Below are positions 9,831 to 20,839 of a stretch of DNA of 64,000 nucleotides, one piece after another. The stretch comes from Marasmius tenuissimus (lineage: Eukaryota > Basidiomycota > Agaricomycetes > Agaricales > Marasmiaceae). Made by a program: the position numbers and the translations under genes. The number at the start of each line of letters is the position of its first letter. Within the stretch, counting starts at the first letter, position 1. Location of the stretch: positions 186,001 to 250,000 of the forward strand of contig JAQOTA010000057.1 of NCBI GenBank assembly GCA_029532415.1, in the 5' to 3' direction. The notes below the pieces were generated by a model. That model did not search any database. It was not told the DNA's origin and worked only from the letters and a program-made list of their open reading frames with translations.

Positions 9831-11630
9831 GCGATCAACTTGTGGTCCATCCCTGACTTTCTTGAGGTGCCTCATTTACTTCCCGTGTGAAGCGCAGTGA
9901 GAATGTATGTTTTATGTCACCCGATAGCCTTCTTTTCACCTTGTTGCTTCAACTATCGACTTGGTACTGTAATTTCTTGTAGCCAGAGTACTCGAGTATA
10001 TACATAATTGTAGAAAATCAATATTACTTGCGATGCCAATGCATCTCAATTCGCACGAAGAGCTTGAGTCTTGGAATCAATGAAATAGAGTCGACAAGCC
10101 GCTGGGCGACGGCCTCCTCTGCCTAAGTCCAGGACTGCGGACCTTAGACGAATCGACACTGCGATGAGGCAAAGATGGACCGAACACCCCGGACCCATTA
10201 GACCGTGGACGCCCTCTCACGATAGCCATCGACACTTTACTTACCAAAAATATGGATAATCCCCCGCCGTCAATCCACCGATTCGCATTTGATGTCATCA
10301 AAGTCCATAGTATATCCTCGAATACAGAAGTAGCAACTATATTAGTAGAGCAGCGGACAACGTCGAGTATGGTCATGGTCGTATGCGGGATAAACGGGGC
10401 ATCGGGAGTACTGTGAATGAGTCGATCGACGAGCCCTCGACTACCTAAGTAGAATATTGTCCGCAGAGGGCTCCCGACGCTGATTCAAAGGCACCTTCAC
10501 ATCTTCGAAGGTCCTCAAGTGCGTAACAATTCAATGAGCGTGGATGATGTGCATCGAACAGGTGGTGCGATCATATGCTCGGCCGCTTGTGTTGTGTTTG
10601 TCGTCAAGAGCAGGGTGAACGACATATCTTCGACGATGGTTGAGATTCGAGAGTATCGACGGTGATACGGATAGGCGACAGACAGGTCGCGCGATTGAAT
10701 CGATTGCCGCCCTTTGTGTCGTTGAGAGTAGGGAGAACGATAAAAAGCATTGTTTTCCTGTTTGTGCTCTGCAGGGTACAAATTTGGGAGAGACGGTCTG
10801 ATTTTTGCTGGATGGTGCGCGTCGACGGTGGTGGTGAGCAGCAGCAGAGATGTGACGGCATCGATTAGCTCGACCCGAACGGAGGCCTCTTAGGCCCCTT
10901 TCCCACGTACAAAGAACCCCCCCAATTAGGCCTTCCGCATGTGTCACAAGTGATGCCTAAGGTGCGGGAGTATTGGTGGGTATGTCAGTCACACTTCAGG
11001 TGCGTAGTTTTCGAACATATTTTTACGTGTCAAACATGAATCTGATCTCGAACTTTCCCTAGAGTCCATTGGTACGACGATTTTAGACTTGCTCGATTGA
11101 GATCACAGTATTCAAACGACTCTCCGCCCTCTGGGATTTCGAGAAGCTACAATCCATCCCTGGAATTAGGTCTATCACGCCAGTAACCCAGTTGGGAAGA
11201 CGAGCGTCAGTGTTTTCCCTTCCAAGATCAATTTGAACCTGTTTTGACTCACGCCGTTTTCACCGACAGCCCCTCAACAAGCGCACTCAGTATGATGCCT
11301 TTTAGGTTGATTTTGGATGCGCGAGTCGAGCAATCGGGCCGCAGGGTGAATATGTCAGAGTAAGCCATGTTCATATACCTTTTTCTGTCATCTCCCACGA
11401 ATTGAGCCGTGATGGACACTCTCCCGGTCGTTAAAAAGACTCATACAAAAGAGAAATCGACAAGTCTCCATGGGCATGGGAATACAGCTCGCGTTGGGTT
11501 CATCTATAGTCAGGAATAGCGTTTAACAAGTGAGCACTCGGAGTCTTAAGTAGAGCACGTCCCCTCAGAATTAGGCCCGAGTTCTGTAAAAATTTGCAGA
11601 TTGATTCAGAAGGCACAATCCTTCGTGATC
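9831..11630. other. No recognisable gene; 3' flank and unassigned sequence
   Basis: The first part holds the AT-rich 3' flank of the preceding gene. Only short open frames without clear splice partners occur further on. The part from about 11,000 on has scattered splice-like sites resembling the decayed B sequence, but I could not align it with confidence. Confidence 0.4.
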
Positions 11631-11639
11631 CTCCTCTCA

Positions 11640-13400
11640 CTTATTTCGGAATACAATGCTGACTCGCAGGGCTTCTTTCGCCGTCAGAGAACCTGGACTT
11701 GGGGAATCTCGGGGTAAGCCACAGCAAGTCAGACATATCTTCACTGTCTGCACTCCCAATATGATCACACACAAGGGAAGAGCTTGGGCGTTTTTTATAC
11801 GTTCGGGATTCATCAGTCCGCTGACTGTAGGGTCTTCAAACAAGAGTTGGATCAGCTTGAATCACTGAGTATGATCAAAGCTCGAAATGGTGGGTAGATT
11901 TGAAGTGCTTGAATTAGACGAACCTATGGATGGCGGGTGAAGAGGCGACGACCCAATGCCAGAATGAAAAAAAAACCGAGATAGGTGCATTCGAGCCCAC
12001 CCCCAACTTTCGGCCCGGTAACTGGGTGTTCCGGCGGAACTTGAATTCTAGATTCTGCTAGGTTAATGGCAATGACAAACGACCAGCGATGCTCAAGTTT
12101 CAACATCATTCGAGAAGCTGCACACTCGCCAGAAGCACTCAAAACCCACGGGGTGTCTTCCTGTTCAAGAAATCGATGGATCTCGACTCAACACTGCGCC
12201 AGGGCTCAGAAATGAAGAATAACCACAGTCGGTACGTTCGATACCGGCTGAAAATTTGCTCCGCCCTGATGGCCAGGCTTTTTAGGTAGAAAAAGATGCT
12301 CGAAGGACGCAAGTGCCTTGACAGTATGATGGGAGGTTCTGGGAGAATTGGGTTGGGCGGCTGGGAAGTGTGCATGGCAGCGTCAGGGACAAGAGCACCA
12401 ACCTGGTCCAACACCTGCTGCTACGGATATACTACGGATGACAAGACAGCTATTCTAACACTCAGACTAGAGTGAAGAGCTACTCTTCGGCCCTCAATGA
12501 TCCACACAATGTTCTTTGGCCGAGTAGTGGAACTCGGCGTGCCGCATATGGGGGGATGGATACGGTATGGAACTCGCTAAAGAGGTTTCGGTGCCAGGAA
12601 GGTATGTCTTTCATTGCTACTAATCACATTTTTACGTATTTCACCTCCTTCTCTGTGCTATCAGCTACGTTTTTGAGGTGGTAGGTCGATCTTCCTGCCA
12701 TCGACGCCACAGAAACCTTCAAAGACCTCCAAGAATCCTCGAACCAACAAGCGTGGTTAACTCAAACATCGGTGGTTCGCAGTCATACAATTCAGAAGGA
12801 ATGCGACTCGCCATGGTTCAGTGGCAATTTTGGGTGTTATCTGAGGTTCATGAGGTTCTGAAAGACGCTGACGACCCTGTGAACGATTACCAGTGCAGGT
12901 GTGAGACCCATTGTATCGGAGAGGTACGTTCGTATACCGCTGAATTCTCAAGACTCCCACACCTTACTGAATCGTTCTCTCACTATCAGGCCATAAATAT
13001 TGTTGGTCAGAGTTTCGGATATTACCCTATCACTCTCGTACCCCCTTGTGTCAGCGAATTCTCCGGGGAAAGGTATTCTTTCCATGTTATCAATAGCAAT
13101 CCTCCCCTTGGTGCTAACTGCCGGTCAATTTCAGCAGTGGTGACTGCCGCTACGAGCTCTAGCGAGGCGCTCGACGTACTCTACGAGTTTACCAAGAACC
13201 CTCAGCCTTCGACCTTCAGTCTATTCGCGAAACAACGCCTCGAAGACCACAAAATACAATTCAGTACACGCCCGATAGCTCAGCAAAAGACGTGAACGTA
13301 GATTCAAGCGACCGGCATCGATGAGTATAGAAGGGTAGATAGATGAGATGCATATACTCAGTTGGTGACTTGACTGAGTGATTGTAAGGACCGGAGGTAT
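11640..13400 (+). repeat. Family B fragment, unit 0
   Basis: This stretch is paralogous to about 44,400-45,760. For example, the segment around 12,170-12,290 (ATCTCGACTCAA, then GAAAATTTGC) recurs at 45,070-45,170, and the exon-like block at 12,500-12,600 recurs at 45,450-45,545. It has the look of a spliced plus-strand gene: CTGAY branch sites and GTATGT/GTACGT donors. Frames are broken by stops, for instance in the part matching the open segment at 44,930-45,040, so it is a decayed copy. The product is unknown. Confidence 0.45.
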
Positions 13401-13459
13401 GTCTCTCCAAATCACGTACGCTAACTTTTCTGAGTCGTGTTTTCTGATACGTCTGAGTC

Positions 13460-16400
13460 CGGAAGCTCCCTCTTATAGACCTTCGCCATACATGCCAATA
13501 CAGCGCTCCACAGCCCGGCCGAATGCTGTCCCTATCGACGTGGTCAGAGACGTAGTGTGGACTCCGATAAAGCCACTCACCACTGCGATAAATGCCCAAT
13601 CCTATTCATGTTCCATTTCCTCGGTCTGACCCCACCTCTACTCTTCTTCTTTCGTGATCATAGGGCTGAGTATCTAGTTGGTTGCCTGACAATTTTGTGT
13701 TTCGCGAGAATCCAGTTCAGCAGATAGTAGGAAATGCTGAGCGGGTCGTATCCTGTCGAGCCTCGGGGTGGTGAGTGTCGTGAAACAAGGAGCATGAAGC
13801 GGGCCGGAACCGAAACAGAATTTTCAAAAAAGCGCCCATGCCTCGACTTGCGCTTGGATCACCACCATCGGCAACCGGAATGCCTTATAAATTTTTGAGG
13901 CATCCACTGCTCGGTCTGCAATACACGGCGTCCATTCCGAGTTATCAAGTCAGGTTCTGGGTCTTGAGTCGAATGGTGCGTCGTTTGTATCGTCCCTAGG
14001 CTCATTCAAGGGTCATGCTCCTGGAAGTTGGCGGTTTCAATGTTCGGAAGAGAAGGAGCCCTCGAAAGACTCGAATCCCCTATATTGAAAAATTTCAACA
14101 ATACATAGGGTTCACAGGTCGAACATCTGGGCATTCTGATGATAAACTTCGTGGTACGTCTGCCTTGGTTTTGCCTCGTAAACGTACTCGTTCACGACTT
14201 TTCTTTCCTCGTGCTGTTACGTTACTCAACACATAGGAGTCCAAAATTCGTAACCTATTCAACTTGTCAGGTCTCAACGGCGACCGACGTTCTCCCCTCG
14301 CCAAGATCTCCCGTCATTGAAGAGATGCGTTGTCGCTATCCACATTCAGCACCTGAGATTGAACTCCTCCTTACTTCCTACTCGCTATTTCGAAAAATTT
14401 TCCCCTCAATCGTCGCGTTCAGTCAAAACTCTCGCGAAATCTCATCTCCTCTTCTGAATTCGGTAGTAATTTGCGTTAGTTAGATGAAATATGACTCAAA
14501 GCTGCATCTCTCCGGCAGTGGGTCTATTCCACCGGTTCCTGTTCAACGTCTCTTTGACAATGTCTCCCATCGGTCGTTTCAGCCATGGGGGTCAGAAGGA
14601 TTACAGTGCCGGGCGACACTTACGCCCCACTTAGCACTCGAACGTTCGAGCCTCTGCTGGTTGCAAATGGCGGGCAGGAGGAACTCTGGCCTTTGAGGCA
14701 TTCGGTGCGGATACTTGATACTATCTTTGGCCGGGTCGGGATGAGTTATGTGCCGTCCAGATACGTCTCGTTCATTCACTCACTGTCCTACAGGCTCAGT
14801 TCACTCTCCACTCAAGTCAGACAACGGTGGTAGAGAACCTCGGGAGGACTGAGCCCTGTTGCCGCGTTTGACACGTTGGCTAGCTCATCCAAAGCAACGT
14901 AGGTGAGAGCTTCGTGAATTTTCATTCTACGGTATCATCTCTCAAGCTTAATTCTGGCTGATAGTTCAGTCCGACGACTCTGGAGCCCTGGGATTATTCC
15001 TCGGATAACCTCTACTCCCCTGAGACCAACACCGAATCGTGCCTACCCGGGTCGTTCGAAGCTGACCTTAAACACTCGAGCAAATACACACAGAGTATGA
15101 GGGTTTGTAAGGCTGGTAAGCCAGATAAGAACATCTGTTTGATTTATTTGTTCTTCCCCGCCCCAAATCTTGGTGATACTCTCACTTGTAGACTTCAGTC
15201 TCTCAACTTCCTGAATCCCAACAAAGGTCGGGCCAACGAAAATTTGGAGATCCAAAGGTTAAGTACCGGTCATGAGCCTGATGGCGCCACTATTGTACGT
15301 CCTGTTCGGCTGATTCTCGTGCAGTCAATCTCAGAATCAGCTTACAGCTACTTTTGTGGCTAGAATCCGCCAGCTTCAATATAGGCGTTGTATCGACTTG
15401 GACAGACGTTTTGGTGTGAGCTTCTGAAATTCCTTGTGAGAAGGTCAGTCTACTGTCGGACAATCGTGATTTTTGTTCTCTTGCGCTAACGAACAGCCTG
15501 CATAGACTGACCTTCATTAACCTCAAGAGAAGGCACCAGCAGGTATCGCTAGCTACAAGCTTGGATACTCGCCCTCAGTTTCAAGGGTAAGCAATGCGAC
15601 AGCCCCCCATTTGACATTTCATACTCTCCGAAGATTGAAACTTGGGGTTCAAAGTCTAGGGACGAGTCCTCTCCCGAGATACTAGCGGGCTGGACGTTTG
15701 TCCCTCAATTCTGGACTGGGTACTGAGACTTCGCCACGGGAATCTCATTGGGGGCGGCCGGGCAAAGTTGTTGCAAAGACTAACGGGCGAGTTTCTTGAC
15801 TGGGATCGAGGCTATGAACATGCAGCTTGCCTCCTCACCCGGACTCAACATGAGCAATACCGCTCGATACTCCGCCATAGTGTTTCGCAATACATCCCTA
15901 GCATTTGTATACCGTTTTACGGAGTTGCTTCCCCCCTGGTATTGACTTGAGGGGTTTTAAGGACGATTTCAGCGGTATTTAAGGCAACTTTCTTTCCAAT
16001 GAGGTTCATGATCCTTATCCTAACTCTCTTCGTGCCATGTGTGAGGGTGTTTGAACGCCTTGAGCATTGATTGAATGTTCGGAATTATTCCGTTTGGTGA
16101 TGTTCTTGTTCGCGTTGGATCCACTGAACACGCTCTGAAAGTAAATGATAAGTAAATTCGAAGGAACCTAAATGTCAGGTAGACCTGTGGATGAAGCACA
16201 AAGAAACAACGATGCAATGCCAGAGTTACTCGTGAAAGAGTCAGAGTCACGGATACGTTCGAGCCTACCCTCAAGTCGGTCCGGTAAGCGGGAGGAGGAT
16301 GGGCGGAGTTTCAATTCTGGACATCGACTAGCGACGCTCGATTTTCCACAACGACTCGCCAGAAGCACCCAAAATCCATGAATGTCGAAGATGGCCTTCT

Positions 16401-18420
16401 CCACAACATGATCGTATCACTCAAGATTCTGTCGGAACTGAAGGCCTCCAACAACGGGAAGACTGCATATTTCGATTGATGTTCACGAGGATTCCCAAGT
16501 CGGTGTGTTCATTATCTATCAAAGTTTACTCCGTCTCTGATACTCTAACAACTAGCCTAATTGGACGGGAATAGATATTTGAGGGGCGCAAGTGAGCTTT
16601 TAAACGATGTTGGGATGATTCTGGGAGGGTTGAGATAGCCTGCTCGTTGTAGTGAAGACAGAAAGGATGGAAGTAGCGCTGGTTTTGACGAGTGGGCGTT
16701 GTGTATTGCAGTGGGACTGGGAATGGGAACAACAACGTCTGTTGCTACGGGTGGTTGGGTGATGGAATGACCGCACCACACTGGGGTAGAAAACCACTGT
16801 TCGACCCTCGGGCGATAAACTCGATGTTTAAAGGGATTGACTCCAATATCCTTCTCACGAAGCAACCTCTGCCAAATCTCTTGGTGCTATGAGTTGCGCC
16901 CGTAGGCATACCACAGTCAGTCTTATAGCACGGACATCATTCGTTCGGCCCCTCAACTCGTCCAATCTTCTAGGTGCCAAATCGGCTGGAGGCCCGACCA
17001 ACCTCAGTGTCGCGGGTTGGACCGTGCCAGAATCACTTTGTTGGACGCTTTAAATCTTGCTTTTAGAGTCGCGGAATTGGAGTTCGATGGAGAATCAGGA
17101 ATCGTCAGAGGGTACATGTCTGTCAATTCTTGGTGGTTCTCTTGTCTTTGCAAGTATGGCGGCTCAGGAATAGAGGATTTCGTATGAAAAAGCCCCAGTC
17201 GGGCCTATAGGTTCATTACGCTGCCCACCGTGATGTATGTTCTCTCGGGCATAAATATGTTACACTCACGCGACTGAGCGGCCGATACCTACAGCACCTT
17301 CACGCAGATTGGAGGGTGACTTTGTTCCGAGTCAATTGCTTTGTCTTTGCCAACAATCGTCACGGAAGGAGGGAGCACATGTAAGTATGCCTGCACCGTC
17401 CCTTGATCTACTTTCGACGTTTGAACACGTTGTTTGTTTCTAGTCCGGAGCTCGAAGAATTCGAACACTCGAATCCTCTTGGACCAATGCACAAGAAGCC
17501 GGTCTGAACATAAACAGGAAGGTGCTTGTGAGTGTAGTTGCCAGCGGGCAACAGCCTTGGTATTCACAACGTAAAATTCGTTCGATCCAGACCATGAAGC
17601 TGGTATCAACCGGGCGGATAAGCTGGCTGTTTCTGTTGCATGTTGTCTTTACGCCCGAGTCTCAGTCCGATAAAAGGAACTCGAGGCACTGGAACGGAAG
17701 TTAATTGTCCCCTCTCAGAAACCAACCTGCCATCGAGGTGCTTGACTATTTAATGATGGCTCCTTGTACCCGCTATTTTGAGATAGAACTGCCGAATTCG
17801 GCGTGCTTGTGCCGCAGATTCACTGCCCGAGGTGTAGAGCTCGACTGTCGACATTCACCATTCGTGATATACGTTGAGATGCGAATGGGCAAGGACAGAG
17901 AAGAACGATGAAATTTCAGGATACAGATCTCCAAAGCTGAGCAGATTGTGGGTGACGTTGAGAGGTAAGAACTTGTTCTTCTAAGCTTCATCCCATTCGG
18001 TAACAGTTCTCACATCCCCGATGCAGTTTCGCTCCGATGTTCGTTCAGAGCCCTCCTACGATGATACAGCACAAGTCCTCGATTTTAAGGCGACGGTGCG
18101 CGGTTCAGCCAAAGATACAGCCAGTAGAACTCAACTTATGACAAGCAAATTCAGATTATGCGACCTCTTCTCGGGAGCAAAGCTGGTCTATGGCCTCAGG
18201 ATCGAAGACGAGCACCGCAACATAAAAGGTGACTTGACCATATGACTGGAATTAGGGTGGGAAACGGTCGGCGATGTTGGGAAAATAAGTATCGTATCTG
18301 GTATGTATGATAATACTCGATATCTTGGAGGAAAATACAGTGCACAAACAGTGAAAACGGGTTGGTTGATGTGAGAAACGGAATACATAGTCGGGAACGT
18401 AGGAGACAACGGTGGCATGA
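13460..18420 (+). repeat. Family B, unit 1 (decayed plus-strand gene)
   Basis: It starts with the same promoter-like block that lies upstream of the A genes (about 13,465-13,900; the AAGCGCCCATGCC word recurs at 21,210 and 42,190). It continues through blocks shared with 53,990-57,130. Shared exon-like pieces keep frame between copies: one reading KSLGAM..ARR at 16,878 (compare 54,037), one reading RYLQHLHADWR at about 17,280 (compare 54,445), and one reading AGIN.AD.LAV at 17,598 (compare 54,749). Here the last one meets a stop at 17,672-17,674, so this copy is broken. No A gene precedes this unit on its left. Function unknown. Confidence 0.5.
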
Positions 18421-18421
18421 C

Positions 18422-20698
18422 CTAAAAGCCAATAGTAAGAATGTCTGATTCGCTCGAAAGCGTGGATGAGAGCGGGGACAGTAGAGTAGATAAGAACCCA
18501 GCGGACTGTGCACTAGCTGCTAATGCAAGCAATGGCCGGTTGAGACAGGCTGAAGTCAGAGATACGAAGGGAGAGCATACCTTTTGATGCAGTGGATGTC
18601 AAAGGTTCGCACTCAGAGTCTGCCAAAATGCGATTTAGAGTGATTCGTATGGGAAAGGCAAGTGGAGCGAACCTCCTTGGACATGTTCAAATCGATCTTG
18701 GCTGTTCGCGGGCTGGAAGACACGATCTCCAACCCTGGTATGTTGAGCGGAGTCAGTTGTGGTGGACTTGAAGCCGTGAGTGAGTTGGGTCGGGTGAGCT
18801 GTGGTGGGACCTTCCAGTGTTGAGACGTATGCTGTTTCTGTCGAGGCTCCAATCTCGAGAGAAGGCTCTGCGAACAAAATCGGAGGAGATCAGACGACAG
18901 CAAAGAGAAGAAATGGACGGAACGAGCCTTGGTTGACCTGCGCAAAGCGATCCGAGTCCCTCAGAGGGTGGAAGATGTTTTCGTCATATCCGAGGGATCG
19001 AGCAAAATCGGTGGTGGATGGGTCAAACCCTCGGAGTATCTGATATTGGCGTAGGCGGCTGTAGGCTTCATGGGACCAAGAGCGTGAGATGAAGTATTGA
19101 TAAAGTCTGAGCTCTGTTGGAAGGCCAAAGTCGTGGCAGAGGTCGTCTGAGAGCGGAGATTGGCCGTCTTCATCAAAGGACCAGAAATGAAGGGAAGAGG
19201 TGTCGCCGTTGTCCAGGTTGGGAGGAAGTGATTGGAAAAAAAGGTAGATGGGTTGTTCTGATCGTTGGCGGGCTTTGGAGTCTGAAAGACAGCCAGACAA
19301 CTCAGCGCAAGGGTAGATAAGCTCTGAGAGATGTTAGTAGGTGGAAGGGGAAAGGAAAACAACGACGCACCGAAAACACTTAGATCCTCGTCCAAAGAAA
19401 TTCCACGCGCACTGAATACACTCCAGGCCTGCGCCATCCACGCCCACTCTGCATCCCAATTCCACCCCAACCAAACATCGCCTCCACCAGCGAGTGTGAA
19501 TCTACTCGAGATGTTAGATGGAAGAAGTGGATGGTTTTTTTGAACCCACCTTGTCATCCCATTTTCCAAGACGTTTCGACCTGGAAGAGTATCCCTCCAA
19601 CCCCTCCAGGCATCGTTGTTTGCGACGGCGATGGGCGTGTTTGTCGACGTCGAAACGACTGTCGGCCGAAGGACTCCTTCAGGCACGCGGTTCCAGGCAT
19701 CCGAAGAAATGACTCCACAGACGACAACGTCATCGACTTCTTTCGAGTTGAGGCTCGCCAAGAAGCGCAACAGAATGTCTTCTTGGACGAGCTCTGCGGT
19801 CAAGGGCAGCTCCTCAGAAATCATCCAACCAAGAAAGAGGTGTGGCCCCGATGGACCACGGCAAAACACTCCCCTTCCTGGATCCAACCACAACTCTCCC
19901 AACTCGCAATCCAATTGCCTCTGTAATTATTTTATTCAACTGTATCTGGATATTGTACTGACTACTTACACACAAATTGTAGAGATATGTCCGTCCAACA
20001 ATCCCTACGTTCAACTTTGCAGCTGGCACCAGCTCTGCAGAGAAAATCAGTGGAAATATAAATATGGCATGTAACAGGTCCGTACCATTGTGTAATATTA
20101 CCGATGGGATTCCTGACCGGTTGTAACCGTACATTTGAGGTCCATTCAAGGTTCTATAGCAACTTGAGCATCCACTCAATGCAAGGAGAGCTGATACACA
20201 CAGTCCGCTCATGAACATAGTGAGGTCCTTTTCAAACGCCTGGAGCGAGTTTTAGCTTTCATTGAACAAATAGCGAATTGATTCCTGGCATACCTTTTTT
20301 GCATCTGGGCCCGTGTATTCTACCAACGTAAAGATTCTGCCGGGGATGTCCACAAGTTCTGCCGTACAGATGAGCCTATCAGCTCGAACTCGTTGAACCC
20401 GATCTTCTTCGCAACATTGACATGGGCATTGATCTTCGTCGTCCCGCAGGTACCGGCCTATGTGGATATTCTTCCGCCTGGAGATAGCGCCCTGCTTCAC
20501 GTAGAAATACTAGCAACTAATCAACACAAATTCCTAGAGACAGTTCAGACCACTTACCTCATCCAACTCGGTGCGTGCCTTTTCCTCCGCTTGGACAATT
20601 GTTGTCGTGTAATTGATCTGATCTCCTTGAACGTGGCTGAAGCTCCCGCTCCCGCTCGTAACTGTGGTCTTCTTCGCCTTTCGAAAGAAAGATATCAT
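18422..20698 (-). CDS. Family A gene, copy 1: lineage-expanded hypothetical protein, 597 aa
   Basis: Ten exons (minus strand): 20698-20558, 20509-20294, 20239-20086, 20034-19970, 19920-19550, 19504-19371, 19323-18938, 18865-18673, 18619-18581 and 18516-18422. The total is 1794 nt, in frame throughout. Exon 1 carries the motif GSFSHVQGDQIN followed by TTTIVQ. Exons 2-4 read like a partial kinase N-lobe ending QMYGYNRSGIP and ELVPAAK; no HRD or DFG motif is seen. Exon 5 has ELWLDPGRGVFCRGPSGP. Exon 7 has QPIYLFF, LHFWSFDEDG and GFDPSTTDFARSLGYDEN. From memory, similar proteins form an expanded uncharacterised family in Agaricomycetes. The intron before exon 8 needs the second of two overlapping acceptors (GCAGAG). 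No signal peptide or membrane span is seen. Confidence 0.8.
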
Positions 20699-20839
20699 CG
20701 GACTTGTGAGTGGGTGGGTATGCTAGAAGGGGGAAGATGGTAGAAGATGGTGGTAGAAAGCCAACTCGAGTAACAGCCCAAGGGCAGCCTATATCCATGC
20801 TGTGTTCAGATCATACGATGTCCACGCTGTGTTGTTCAA

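Noticed and set aside
10860..10960. Small palindromes (GGCCTCTTAGGCC, AGGCCTTCC..) as a possible miniature element
   Set aside because: No target duplication and no repeated copy in the window.
14050..14090. Possible tRNA T-arm (GACTCGAATCCC)
   Set aside because: No acceptor stem, D-arm or anticodon arm can be formed around it.
18961..19914. 317-codon minus-strand frame spanning family A copy 1
   Set aside because: It reads through real introns and changes phase relative to exon 7; the spliced model agrees with the other copies while this long frame does not exist in them.
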